This document shows, one piece after another, positions 19,478 to 33,678 of a stretch of DNA of 64,000 nucleotides. The position numbers and the translations under genes were made by a program. The notes under the pieces are model-generated. The model had not been told where the DNA came from and did no database searches. It worked only from the letters and a program-made list of their open reading frames with translations. Positions within the stretch are counted from its first letter, which is position 1. Each line of letters opens with the position of its first letter. Origin of the DNA: Eriocheir sinensis. Taxonomy: Eukaryota; Arthropoda; Malacostraca; Decapoda; Varunidae. The stretch covers positions 153,501-217,500 of the forward strand of contig NW_026111751.1 in the NCBI RefSeq assembly GCF_024679095.1, read 5' to 3'.

Positions 19478-20042
19478 CTTCACCCGGTCGAAGCGCTGGC
19501 ATGTGTTTACCTGTGTTACCTGGCTAAAACATAAGGAGCAACTTAACAAACCTTCACTACCTCACCCGGTCCAAGCGCTGGCGTTTACCTGTGTCACCTG
19601 GCTCAAACATCACGACCAACTTAACAAACCTTCACTACTTCGCCCGGTCCAAGCGCTGGCATGTGTTTACCTGTGTTACCTGGCTCAAACATCAGGACCA
19701 ACTTAACAAACCTTCACTACTTCGCCCGGTCCATGCGCTGGCATGTGTTTACCTGTGTTACCTGGCTCAAACATCAGGACCAACTAACCACCCCCTCACT
19801 ACTTCGCCCGGTCCATGCGCTGGCATGTGTTTACCTGTGTTACCTGGCTCAAACATCAGGACCAACTTAACAAACCTTCACTACTTCACCCGGTCCAAGC
19901 TCTGGCATGTGTTTACCTGTGTCACCTGGCTCAAAAAATCAGGACCAACTTTATAAACGTTCACTAATTCATGCGATCCAAGCGCTGGCACGTTTTTACC
20001 TGTGTTACCTGCCTCAAAGATCAAAGCCAATTCTCCTTTCTC
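19478..20042 (+). repeat. 82-bp minisatellite block, about 7 units
   Basis: The fourth block-internal units read TTCGCCCGGTCCATGCGC, a local variant. The last unit is the GCCTCAAAGATC terminal variant leading into the third 5S. Confidence 0.93.
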
Positions 20043-20160
20043 GTCAACGGCCACAGCACGTTGAAAACACCGCTTCTCGTCCGATCAGCGAAGTTAAGCG
20101 ACGTTGGGTCTGGATAGTACTTGGATGGGTGACTGCCTGGGAACACTAGATGCTGTTGGC
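20043..20160 (+). rRNA. 5S ribosomal RNA (copy 3 of 3)
   Basis: 118 nt. Blocks GTCCGATCAGCGAAGTTAAG and TACTTGGATGGGTGAC are intact. The C-box has T for C (GACTGCCTGGGAACAC), and a T-run follows at about 20168. This copy keeps GAAGTTAAGC and CCTGGGAACAC and looks closest to a functional 5S. Confidence 0.88.
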
Positions 20161-20963
20161 ATCCCTCTTTTTATTTAATTTCTTTAAACTTTTCACTTTG
20201 CGCTCTTGGTGACTTTTATTTTTATATGGCTTTCGGGGTTTCGTTATGTATTCTTTTTTTCTTCTTTTCCTTTTAACTTTTAGCCTTTCGTTTTGCACCC
20301 CTCTTCTTTTCTTTTCCTTTAGCTTTTAGCCTTTCTTTTGCATTCCTCTTTTCTTTTCATCTAGGTCTTAGCCTTTCACTTTGCATCCCTCTTTTCGTTC
20401 TATTTAGCTTTTGGACTTTCGTTTTGCACCATTTTTTTTCAGTAAACATTTCGTTTTCCGTCCCTTTTTTCTTTTCATTTAGCTCAGCCCTTCATTTTGA
20501 AATTTGTGACGTTCGTTACGTAACTTTATTTATTTATTCTTTTTTTTTCTTCCAATGACCGTTTGGCACAGCATAAAAGGAGAAACAATTAACAACAGGC
20601 ACAAGCAATCGATCAGCTTTCCTTTTGTCCTTAGAGGCCGTGGTCCCATGGCCTAGTACCTAAATCACTGAATATGTTTGTGTGTGTGTGTGTGTGTGTG
20701 TGTAGTTCAGTTTTGTGCCATGACAAGTGTATCATAATAACTCTTCCTGGTAAATTCATGACGTACATTTCCTGGAGGTTGAAGGAAACTAATAAACCTT
20801 CATTACTTCACTGGGGTCCCAGCGCTGGCATGTGTTTACCTGTGTTACCTGGCTCAAACATCAGGACCAACTTAACAAACCTTCACTACTTCACCCGGTC
20901 CAAGCGCTGGCATGTGTTTACCTGTGTTACTTGGCTCAAACATCAGGACCAACTTAACAAACG

Positions 20964-21547
20964 AGAAATGCCGACCGAAACACCTTCTTTGTCATTCACG
21001 CGGGGACAAATGACGTAAAGACAACCCGTTCTGAGGAGCTGCTTGAGAAATACCGCCGCATGATCAAGCAGTATAAATGTAAAACGGATGCCAGTAACAT
21101 CATAATCTCAGGAATCCTCCCGAGGGTCGGTTCCGAATCTAGCTTTTACAGTAAGGCCTACAGCTCAAATAACAGACTTCAGTCACTTGCTCACAAGAAA
21201 ACGTCCAGTTCGCTAACTTGTGGAACAATTTTTACTACGATTCAGACTTGTTCCTTCCTGATGGCATCCACTTAAACCCTGTTGGAGCAGCCCGTTTCGG
21301 GAGGCTGCTCTGTGACAAAGTGGCTCTTCGAAAGCCAAAAAACGCGGAGGCGAGAACACCAGCAGCTCCACCGTAAGGGAGTATTCAATCCGCAAAACAC
21401 CCGACTCGAATCACATTAAAGATTGCTATGTAAACGTTCGCAGCCTACGTAACAAATTTGAAGACTTAGAAGTCCTCGCAGCTACAAACCATTATCACAT
21501 CATCGGAGTCACAGAATCTTGGATAGACACTTTAAATAGAGATTTTA
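20964..21547 (+). pseudogene. CR1-type LINE 5' part: SGNH esterase ORF1 end plus endonuclease start
   Basis: Translated pieces show FVIHAGTNDV (the GTND block of SGNH/GDSL hydrolases) and, after a one-base frame change near 21198, DGIHLNPVGAARFG (the DxxH catalytic block). A stop follows, then the start of an apurinic-like endonuclease (NVRSLRNKFEDLE, IIGVTESWIDTLNRDFI). Esterase-like ORF1 domains are established in CR1-clade LINEs. The left edge interrupts an 82-bp unit of the 5S array. The right edge passes straight into the 21-bp minisatellite, so the RT part is missing. Confidence 0.8.
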
Positions 21548-24500
21548 TTGCTTCTTCCGTCGCTGCTTCTTCTTCTTCCGTCGCTGTTTCTTCTTCTTCC
21601 GTCGCTGTTTCTTCTTCTTCCGTCGCTGTTTCTTCTTCTTCCGTTGCTGCTTCTTCTTCTTCCGTCGCTGTTTCTTCTTCTTCCGTCGCTGTTTCTTCTT
21701 CTTCCGTCGCTGTTTCTTCTTCTTCCGTCGCTGCTTCTTCTTCTTTCGTCGCTGTTTCTTCTTCTTCCGTCGCTGCTTCTTCTTTCGTCGCTGCTTCTTC
21801 TTCCGTCGCTGCTTCTTCTTCCGTCCCTGTTTCTTCTTCTTCCGTCGCTGTTTCTTCTTCTTCCGTCGCTGCTTCTTCTTCTTCCGTCGCTGTTTCTTCT
21901 TCTTCCGTCGATGTTTCTTCTTCTTCCGTCGCTGCTTCTTCTTCTTCCGTCCTTTGTTTCTTCTTCTTCCGTCGCTTCTTCTTCTTCTTCCGTCTTTGTT
22001 TCTTCTTCTTCCGTCGCTGTTTCTTCTTCTTCCGTCGCTGTTTCTTCTTCTTCCGTCGCTGTTTCTTCTTCTTCCGTCGTTGCTTCTTCTTCTTCCGTCG
22101 CTGCTTCTTCTTCTTCCGTCGCTGTTTCTTCTTCTTCCGTCGCTGTTTCTTCTTCTTCCGTCGCTGTTTCTTCTTCTTCTTCCGTCCTTTCTTCTTCTTC
22201 TTCCGTCCTTCTTCTTCTTCGTCGCTGCTTCTTCTTCTTCCGTCCTTTCTTCTTCTTCCGTCTCTGTTTCTTCTTCTTCCGTCGCTTCTTCTTCTTCTTC
22301 CGTCGCTGCTTCTTCTTCTTCCGTCGCTGCTTCTTCTTCTTCCGTCGCTGTTTCTTCTTCTTCCGTCGCTGTTTCTTCTTCTTCCGTCGCTGTTTCTTCT
22401 TCTTCCGTCGCTGTTTCTTCTTCTTCCGTCGTTGCTTTTTCTTCTTCCGTCGCTGTTTCTTCTTCTTCCGTCGCTGTTTCTTCTTCTTCCGTCGCTGTTT
22501 CTTCTTCTTCCGTCGCTGCTTCTTCTTCTTCCGTCGCTGTTTCTTCTTCCGTCGCTGTTTCTTCTTCTTCCGTCACTGTTTCTTCTTCTTCCGTCGTTGC
22601 TTTTTCTTCTTCCGTCGCTGTTTCTTCTTCTTCCGTCGCTGTTTCTTCTTCTTCCGTCGCTGTTTCTTCTTCTTCCGTCGCTGTTTCTTCTTCTTCCGTC
22701 GCTTCTTCTTCTTCTTCCGTCGCTGTTTCTTCTTCTTCCGTCGCTGTTTCTTCTTCTTCCGTCGCTGTTTCTTCTTCTTCCGTCGCTGTTTCTTCTTCTT
22801 CCGTCGCTGTTTCTTCTTCCGTCGCTGTTTCTTCTTCTTCCGTCGCTGTTTCTTCTTCTTCCGTCGCTGCTTCTTCTTTCGTCGATGCATCTTCTTCTTC
22901 CGTCGCTGGTTCTTCTTCTTCCGTCGCTGTTTCTTCTTCTTCCGTCGCTACTTCTTCTTCTTCCGTCGCTGCTTCTTCTTCTTCCGTCGCTGTTTCTTCT
23001 TCTTCCGTCGCTGTTTCTTCTTCTTCCGTCGCTGTTTCTTCTTCTTTCGTCGCTGTTTCTTCTTCTTCCGGTGCTGCTTCTTCTTCTTCTTCCGTCGCTA
23101 CTTCTTCTTCTTCCGTCGCTGCTTCTTCTTCTTCCGTCGCTGCTTCTTCTTCCGTCGCTGCTTCTTCTTCTTCCGTCGCTGTTTCTTCTTCTTCCGTCGC
23201 TGTTTCTTCTTCTTCCGTCGCTGCTTCTTCTTCTTCCGTCGCTGCTTCTTCTTCTTCCGTCGCTGTTTCTTCTTCTTCCGTCGCTGCTTCTTCTTCTTCC
23301 GTCGCTCTGCTTCTTCTTCCGTCGCTGCTTCTTCTTCTTCCGTCGCTGTTTCTTCTTCTTCCGTCGCTGTTTCTTCTTCTTCCGTCGCTGTTTCTTCTTC
23401 TTCCGTCGCTGTTTCTTCTTCTTCCGTCGCTGCTTCTTCTTCCGTCGCTGTTTCTTCTTCTTCCGTCGCTGTTTCTTCTTCTTCCGTCGCTGTTTCTTCT
23501 TCTTCCGTCGCTGTTTCTTCTTCTTCCGTCCTTCTTCTTCTTCTTCCGTCTGTTTCTTCTTCTTCCGTCGCTGTTTCTTCTTCTTCCGTCCTGCTTCTTC
23601 TTCTTCCGTCGCTGTTTCTTCTTCTTCCGTCCTTTCTTCTTCTTTTTCCGTCGCTGTTTCTTCTTCTTCCGTCGCTGTTTCTTCTTCTTCCGTCGCTGTT
23701 TCTTCTTCTTCCGTCCTTCTTCTTCTTCCGTCGCTGTCTCTTCATCTTCCGTCACTGCTTCTTCTTCTTCCGTCGCTGTTTCTTCTTCTTCCGTCGCTGT
23801 TTCTTCTTCTTCCGTCGCTGTTTCTTCTTCTTCCGTCGCTGTTTCTTCTTCTTCCGTCGTTGCTTTTTCTTCTTCCGTCGCTGTTTCTTCTTCTTCCGTC
23901 GCTGTTTCTTCTTCCGTCGCTGTTTCTTCTTCTTCCGTCGCTGTTTCTTCTTCTTCCGTCGCTTCTTCTTCTTCTTCCGTCGCTGCTTCTTCTTCTTCCG
24001 TCGCTGTTTCTTCTTCTTCCGTCGCTGTTTCTTCTTCTTCCGTCGCTGTTTCTTCTTCTTCCGTCGCTGTTTCTTATTCTTCCGTCGCTGTTTCTTCTTC
24101 TTCCGTCACTGTTTCTTCTTCTTCCGTCACTGTTTCTTCTTCTTCCGTCGCTTCCTCTTATTCTTCCGTCGCTGCTTCTTCTTCTTCCGTCGCTTCTTCT
24201 TCTTCTTCCGTCGCTTCTTCTTCTTCTTCCGGCGCTGCTTCTTCTTTTTCTTCCGTCGCTTCTTCTTCTTCCGTCGCTGTTTCTTCTTCTTCCGTCGCTG
24301 TTTCTTCTTCTTCCGTCGCTGCTTCTTCTTCTTCCGTCGCTGTTTCTTCTTCTTCCGTCGCTGGTTCTTCTTCTTCCGTCGCTGCTTCTTCTTCCGTCGC
24401 TTCTTCTTCTTCCGTCCTTTCTTCTTCTTCTTCCGTCGCTGTTTCTTCTTCTTCTTCCGTCGCTGCTTCTTCTTCTTCCGTCCTTTCTTCTTCTTCTTGC

Positions 24501-27450
24501 GTCGCTGGTTCTTCTTCGTCAGTCGCTGTTTCTTCTTCTTCCGTCCCTGTTTCTTCTTCCGTCGCTGTTTCTTCTTTTTCCGTCACTGTTTCTTCTTCTT
24601 CCGTCGCTGTTTTTTCTTCTTCCGTCGCTGTTTCTTCTTATTCCGTCGCTTCTGTTTCTTCTTCTTCCGTCGCTGTTTCTTCTTCTTCCGTCGCTTTTTC
24701 TTCTTCTTCCGTCGCTGTTTCTTCTTCTTCCGTCGCTGTTTCTTCTTCTTCCGTCTTCTTCTTCTTCTTCTTCCGTAGCTTCTTCTTCTTCTTCCGTCGC
24801 TGTTTCTTCTTCCGTCGCTGCTTCTTCTTCTTCCGTCGCTGTTTCTTCTTCTTCCGTCGCTGTTTCTTCTTCTTCCGTCCTGCTTCTTCTTCTTCGTCTG
24901 TTTCTTCTTCTTCCGTCGCTGTTTCTTCTTCTTCCGTCGCTGTTTCTTCTTCTTCCGTCGCTTCTTCTTCTTCTTCCGTCCTTTCTTCTTCTTCTTCCGT
25001 CGCTGCTTCTTCTTCTTCCGTCGCTGTTTCTTCTTCTTCCGTCGCTGTTTCTTCTTCTTCTTCCGTCGCTTCTTCTTCTTCCGTCGCTGTTTATTCGTCT
25101 TCAGTCGCTGTTTCTTCTTCTTCCGTCGCTGCTTCTTCTTCTTCCGTCGCTACTTATTCTTCTTCCGTCGCTGATTCTTCTTCTTCCGTCGCTGGTTCTT
25201 CTTCTTCCGTCACTGTTTCTTCTTCTTCCGTCGCTGTTTCTTCTTCCGTCGCTGCTTCTTCTTCTTCCGTCGCTGTTTCTTCTTCTTCCGTCGCTTCTTC
25301 TTCTTCTTTCGCTGTTTCTTCTTCTTCCGTCGCTGTTTCTTCTTCTTCCGTCCTTTCTTCTTCTTCTTCCGTCCTTCTTCTTCTTCTTCCGTCGCTGTTT
25401 CTTCTTCTTCCGTCGCTGTTTCTTCTTCTTCCGTCGCTGTTTCTTCGTCTTCCGTCCTTCTTCTTCTTCTTCCGTCACTTCTTCTTCTTCTTCCGTCGCT
25501 GCTTCTTCTTCCGTCGCTTCTTCTTCTTCCGTCCTTCTTCTTCTTCTTGGGTCGCTGTTTCTTCTTCTTCTGTCACTGCTTCTTCTTCTTCCGACGCTTC
25601 TTCTTCTTCCGTCTCTGTTTCTTCTTCTTCCGTCTTCTTCTTCTTCCGTCGCTTCTTCTTCTTCCGTCGCTGCTTCTTCTTCTTCCGTCGCTGCTTCTTC
25701 TTCTTACGTCGCTGATTCTTCTTCTTCTTCCGTCGCTGTTTATTCTTCTTCCGTCGCTGTTTCTTCTTCTTCCGTCGCTGTTTCTTCTTCTTCCGTCGCT
25801 GTTTCTTCTTCTTCCGTCGCTGCTTCTTCTTCTTCCGTCGCTGTTTCTTCTTCTTTCGTCGCTGTTTCTTCTTCTTCCGTCGCTGCTTCTTCTTCTTCTT
25901 CCGTCGCTACTTCTTCTTCTTCCGTCGCTGCTTCTTCTTCCGTCGCTGCCTCTTCTTCTTCCGTCGCTGTTTCTTCTTCTTCCGTCGCTGTTTCTTCTTC
26001 TTCCGTCGCTGCTTCTTCTTCTTCCGTCGCTGTTTCTTCTTCTTCCGTCGCTGCTTCTTCTTCTTCCGTCGCTGCTTCTTCTTCTTACGTCGCTGCTTCT
26101 TCTTCTTCCGTCGCTACTTCTTCTTCCGTCCTTTCTTCTTCTTCTTCTTCCGTCGCTTCTTCTTCTTCTTCCGTCGCTGCTTCTTCTTCTTCCGTCGCTG
26201 CTTCTTCTTCTTCCGTCGCTGCTTCTTCTTCTTCCGTCGCTGCTTCTTCTTCTTCCGTCGCTGCTTCTTCTTCTTTCGTCGCTGTTTCTTCTTCTTCCGT
26301 CGCTGCTTCTTCTTCAGTCGCTGCTTCTTCTTCCGTCACTGCTTCTTCTTCTTCCGTCGCTGCTTCTTCTTCCGTCACTGCTTCTTCTTCTTCCGTCACT
26401 GCTTCTTCTTCTTCCGTCGCTGCTTCTTCTTCTTTCGTAGCTGTTTCTTCTTCTTCCGTCGCTGCTTCTTCTTCCGTCGCTGCTTCTTCTTCTTCCGTCG
26501 CTGCTTCTTCTTCTTCCGTCGCTGTTTCTTCTTCTTCCGTCGCTGTTTCTTCTTCTTCCGTCGCTGCTTCTTCTTCCGTCACTGCTTCTTCTTCTTCCGT
26601 CACTGCTTCTTCTTCTTCCGTCGCTGCTTCTTCTTCTTCCGTCGCTGCTTCTTCTTCTTCCGTCACTGCTTCTTCTTCTTCCGTCACTGCTTCTTCTTCT
26701 TCCGTCACTGCTTCTTCTTCTTCCGTCACTGCTTCTTCATCTTCCGTCACTGCTTCTTCTTCTTCCGTCGCTGTTTCTTCTTCTTCCGTCACTGCTTCTT
26801 CTTCTTCCGTCGCTGCTTCTTCTTCTTCCGTCGCTGCTTCTTCTTCTTCCGTCGCTGTTTCTTCTTCTTCCGTCGCTGCTTCTTCTTCCGTCGCTGCTTC
26901 TTCTTCTTCCGTCGCTGCTTCTTCTTCTTCTTCCGTCGCTGCTTCTTCTTCTTCCGTCGCTGCTTCTTCTTCTTCCGTCGCTGCTTCTTCTTCAGTCACT
27001 GCTTCTTCTTCTTCCGTTGCTGTTTCTTCTTCTTCCTTCGCTGCTTCTTCTTCTTCAGTCGCTGCTTCTTCTTCTTCCGTCGCTGCTTCTTCTTCTTCCG
27101 TCGCTGCTTCTTCTTCTTCCGTCGCTGCTTCTTCTTCTTCCGTCGCTGCTTCTTCTTCTTCCGTCGCTGCTTCTTCTTCTTCCGTCGCTGCTTCTTCTTC
27201 TTCCGTCGCTGCTTCATCTTCTTCCGTCGCTGTTTCTTCTTCTTCCGTCGCTGCTTCATCTTCTTCCGTCGCTGTTTCTTCTTCCTCCGTCGCTGCTTCT
27301 TCTTCTTTCGTCGCTGCTTCTTCTTCCTCCGTCGCTGCTTCTTCTTGTTCCGTCGCTGCTTCTTCTTGTTCCGTCGCTGCTTCTTCTTGTTCCGTCGCTG
27401 CTTCTTCTTGTTCCGTCGCTGCTTCTTCTTGTTCCGTCGCTGCTTCTTCT
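21548..27450 (+). repeat. 21-bp minisatellite, about 280 copies (5.9 kb)
   Basis: Unit is GCTGTTTCTTCTTCTTCCGTC with GCTGC and shortened variants. 21 bp is seven codons and the unit has no stop in most frames. Very long frames therefore open on both strands (SSSSVAV, LLLPSLF, FFFFRRC, EEEETAT, KKKKQRR). Missing TTC triplets shift between these frames. There is no promoter, splice or codon evidence for expression, so I treat the frames as artefacts. Confidence 0.95.
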
Positions 27451-27935
27451 TAAGCCGCTGTTTTTTCTATCGTTGTTTCTTCTTCCGTCGCTGTTTCTTC
27501 TTCTATACTGCTTTTTTTCTTCTGTCGTTGCATCTTCTTCAGTCGCTGCTGTTTCTTGAGCCGTTTTTTCCTTCTCCGTCACCGTTCTTTCTTTATCTTC
27601 CGCTGTTGCTGCTTTTCGTTCATACACCACTGCCGTTTCTTTCTCCGCCGCCGCTTATTCTTCCGCTCCTGGTTCTTCTTCAGCTAAGTCCTCTTCCTCC
27701 TCTCCATATTTTTTTCCAATGATACTTTTCATCCTTCTGCTAATGCCTCTTCTTCTGCCCTGCTCCTTCTCCTTCCGTTGCTTGATTTCCTTCTGCCGTT
27801 GCTTCTTTTTCTTCCACCGCTATGATTTACACTCATTTCTCCGCTCTTTCTTCTTCAGCCAATTATTATTCTTATTCACCCGCCGTTGTTCCAACTTCTT
27901 CTGTTACTGTTTCTTTGATTTCATTCTACGTGCAC
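27451..27935 (+). repeat. Degenerate edge of the 21-bp array
   Basis: TTC/CCG-rich sequence that loses the 21-bp periodicity progressively, as expected at an old array edge. No LINE sequence resumes here. Confidence 0.7.
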
Positions 27936-29508
27936 AATTAAGCCAGGGTCTGCATCACACCCGGACATTTATGCCATGGTCAGCATCCCACCCGGACATT
28001 TAAACAATGGTCATCATCCCACGCGGACATTTAAGCCATGGTCAGCATCCCACCCTGACATTTAAGCCATGGTCAGCATCCCACCCTAACATTTAAGCCA
28101 GGGTCAGCATCCCACCCTAACATTTAAGCCAGGGTCAGCATCCCACCCTAACATTTAAGCCAGGGTCAGCATCCCACCCTAACATTTAAGCCAGGGTCAG
28201 CATCCCAGCCTTACATTTAAGCCAGGGTCAGCATCCCACCCTAACATTTAAGCCAGGGTCAGCATCCCACCCTAACATTTAAGCCAGGGTCAGCATCCCA
28301 CCCTAACATTTAAGCCAGGGTCAGCATCCCACCCTAACATTTAAGCCAGGGTCAGCATCCCACCCTTACATTTAAGCCAGGGTCAGCATCCCACCCTAAC
28401 ATTTAAGCCAGGGTCAGCATCCCACCCTAACATTTAAGCCAGGGTCAGCATCCCACCCTAACATTTAAGCCAGGGTCAGCATCCCACCCTAACATTTAAG
28501 CCAGGGTCAGCATCCCACCCTAACATTTAAGCCAGGGTCAGCATCCCATCCTGACATTTAAGCCAGGATCAGCATCCCACCCTAACATTTAAGCCAGGGT
28601 CAGCATTCCACCCTGACATTTAAGCCAGGGTCAGCATCCCACCCTAACATTTAAGCCAGGGTCAGCATTCCACCCTGACATTTAAGACAAGGTCAGCATT
28701 CCTCCCTAACATTTAAGCCAGGGTCAGCATCCCACCCTAACATTTAAGCCAGGGTCAGCATCCCACCCTAACATTTAAGCCAGGGTCAGCATCCCACCCT
28801 GATATTTAAGCCAGGGTCAGCATCCCACCCTAACATTTATGCCAGGGTCAGCATCCCACCCTAACATTTAAGCCAAGGTCAGCATCCCACCCTAACATTT
28901 AAGCCAGGGTCAGCATCCCACCCTAACATTTAAGCCAGGGTCAGCATCCCACCCTAACATTTAAGCCAGGGTCAGCATCCTACTCTAACATTTAAACCAG
29001 GCTCAGCATCCCACCCTAACATTTAAGCCAGGGTCAGCATCCCACCCTGACATTTAAGCCAGGGTCATCATCCCACCCTAACATTTAAGCCTGGGTCAGC
29101 ATCCCACTTTAACATTTAAGCCAGGGTCAGCATCCCACCCTGACATTTAAGCCAGGGTCAGCATCCCACCTTAACATTTAAGCCAGGGTCAGCATCCCAC
29201 CCTGACATATAAGCCAGGGTCAGCATCCCCTCATAACATTTAAGCCAGGGTCAGCAAATCGCCCTAACATTTAGGCCAGGGTCAGCATCACACACTTACA
29301 TTTAAGCCAGGGTCAGCATCCCACCCTGACATTTAAGCCAGGGACAGCATCCCACTATGACATTTAAGCCAGGGTCAGCATCCCACCCTGACATTTAAGC
29401 CAGGGTCAGCATCCCAACCTGACATTTATGCCAGGGTCAGCATCCCACTCTGACATTTAAGCCAGGGTCAGAATCCCACTCTGACATTTAAGCCAGGGTC
29501 AGCATCTC
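27936..29508 (+). repeat. 31-bp minisatellite array 1, about 50 copies
   Basis: Unit is AAGCCAGGGTCAGCATCCC followed by ACCCTAACATTT. Units near the left edge are more diverged (GCCATGGTCAGC, CGCGGACATTT). CTAAC and CTGAC variants are mixed. The array ends directly in a CA microsatellite. A second array of the same unit lies at 31745-32631. Confidence 0.97.
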
Positions 29509-29523
29509 ACACACACACACAAA

Positions 29524-29598
<75 letters not shown>
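29509..29598 (+). repeat. (CA)n microsatellite
   Basis: About 44 CA units with one early interruption at 29521-29525. The equivalent array in the second composite block is at 32632-32700. Confidence 0.97.
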
Positions 29599-29600
<2 letters not shown>

Positions 29601-29713
29601 CTCCTCTATCTCCCCTTCCTCTCTCTGTTCCTATTAATTCCTCTCTTCCTCTACCTTCTCATCCTCTTCTTCCTCTTTCTCATCCCTCTAATCTTCCTTC
29701 ATTCGTGCTGTCG
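29599..29713. other. CT-rich spacer of composite block A
   Basis: Matches 32701-32855 of block B, with CTTCCTCATTCGTGC-like sequence just before the SINE insertion point. Confidence 0.7.
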
Positions 29714-29985
29714 GCGGTGGCTGAGTCGTCATCCGCCGGTGTGCCACCAAGGGGATTTTTTTCGCCCCGCGCCGAGTGGCTTAAAACTGTATGCACATGC
29801 TCGAAGACCACCTAAGGCAGCATGGAGCCCATGCAAATGGCGCCACACTAAACACTCGCGCTGCGCAGAACAGGGCTGGGCCGACCATCAGGACCCGAAG
29901 AAAAAACCCGACCGACAGATCCACCGGACGGGAATAAGCCTACCGGCGCAATAGGCTGCAATGTAAAAAAAAAAAAAGAAAAAAA
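29714..29985 (+). mobile_element. tRNA-derived SINE, family a (copy 2, head deleted)
   Basis: Shares TGGCTTAAAACT, GGGCCGACCATCAGGACCC and CCTACCGGCGC-ATAGGC with the copy at 15314-15669, and ends in poly-A (29965-29985). The B-box half of the tRNA-like head is deleted. It interrupts block A where block B (about 32855) is uninterrupted. GTCGG lies at both edges and may be a short target duplication, though the target is itself GTCGG-repetitive. Confidence 0.85.
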
Positions 29986-31744
<1,759 letters not shown>

Positions 31745-32624
31745 CTCCCGCCAGCATCCCACTCTAACATCTAAGCAAGGGTCTGCATCCCACCCTAACA
31801 TTTAAGCCAGGGTCAGCATCCCACCCTAACATCTAAGCAAGGGTCAGCATCCCACCCTAACATTTAAGCCAGGGTCAGCATCCCACCCTAACATTTAAGC
31901 CAGGGTCAGCATCCCACCCTAACATTTAAGCCAGGGTCAGCATCCCACCTTGACATTTAAGCCAGGGTCAGCATCCCACCCTGACATTTAAGCCAGGGTC
32001 AGCATCCCACCCTGATATCTAAGCCAGGGTCAGCATCCCTCCCTAACCTTTAAGCCAGGGTCAGCATCCCTCCCTAACCTTTAAGCCAGGGTCAGCATCC
32101 CACCCTGACATTTAAGCCAGGGTCAGCATCCCACCCTAACATTTAAGCCAGGGTCAGCATCCCACCCTGACATTTAAGCCAGGGTCAGCATCCCACCCTG
32201 ACATTTAAGCCAGGGTCAGCATCCCACCCTGACATTTAAGCCAGGGTCAGCATCCCACCCTGACATTTAAGCCAGGGTCAGCATCCCACCCTGACATTTA
32301 AGCCAGGGTCAGCATCCATCCCTGACATTTCAGCCAGGGTCCGCATCCCACCCTGACATTTAAGCCAGGGCTAGCATCCTACCTTGACATTTAAGCCAGG
32401 GTCAGCATCCCACCCTGACATTTAAGCCAGGGTCAGCATCCCACCCTGACATTTAAGCCAGGGTCAGCATCCCACCCTAACCTTTAAGCCAGGGTCAGCA
32501 TCACACCCTAACATTTAAGCCAGGGTCAGCATCCCACCCTAACATTTAAGCCAGGGTCAGCATCCCACTCTGACATTTAAGCCAGGGTCAGCATCCCACT
32601 CTGACATTTAAGCCAGGGTCAGCA

Positions 32625-32631
<7 letters not shown>
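31745..32631 (+). repeat. 31-bp minisatellite array 2, about 28 copies
   Basis: Same unit as array 1, starting abruptly after CTCCGCCCC-rich sequence of block A. The junction marks the start of the second composite block. Confidence 0.97.

Positions 32632-32700
<69 letters not shown>
32632..32700 (+). repeat. (CA)n microsatellite
   Basis: About 34 CA units at the end of array 2. Confidence 0.97.
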
Positions 32701-32703
<3 letters not shown>

Positions 32704-32854
32704 TCCTTTATTTTCCCTTCCTCTCCCTGTTCCTTTTCCTCCCGCTCCTCCTCTATCTTCCCTTCCTCTCCCTGTTCCCTTTAATTCCTCTCTTCCTCTA
32801 CGTTCTCTTCCTCTTCTTCCTCTTTCTCATCCCTCTAATCTTCCTTCATTCGTG
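32701..32854. other. CT-rich spacer of composite block B
   Basis: Matches the 29599-29713 spacer, with an extra internal CT-rich repeat. Confidence 0.7.
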
Positions 32855-33568
<714 letters not shown>

Positions 33569-33612
33569 TTCTTAATAAGAATGTTTCCGTCCGGCGCCTC
33601 AATCCTCCCTTC

Positions 33613-33615
<3 letters not shown>

Positions 33616-33676
<61 letters not shown>
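33616..33676 (+). repeat. (CA)n microsatellite
   Basis: About 30 CA units, uninterrupted here but interrupted in block A. Confidence 0.97.

Positions 33677-33678
<2 letters not shown>

Noticed and set aside
21545..27453. Giant repetitive proteins (over 1,600 residues) on both strands
   Set aside because: They exist in several frames and both strands at once because the 21-bp unit has no stops. There is no start context, splice signal or domain.
27936..29508. Telomere-like repeat (CCCTAA) in the 31-bp array
   Set aside because: CCCTAA appears only once per 31-bp unit, many units have CCCTGA, and the usual arthropod telomere repeat is TTAGG.
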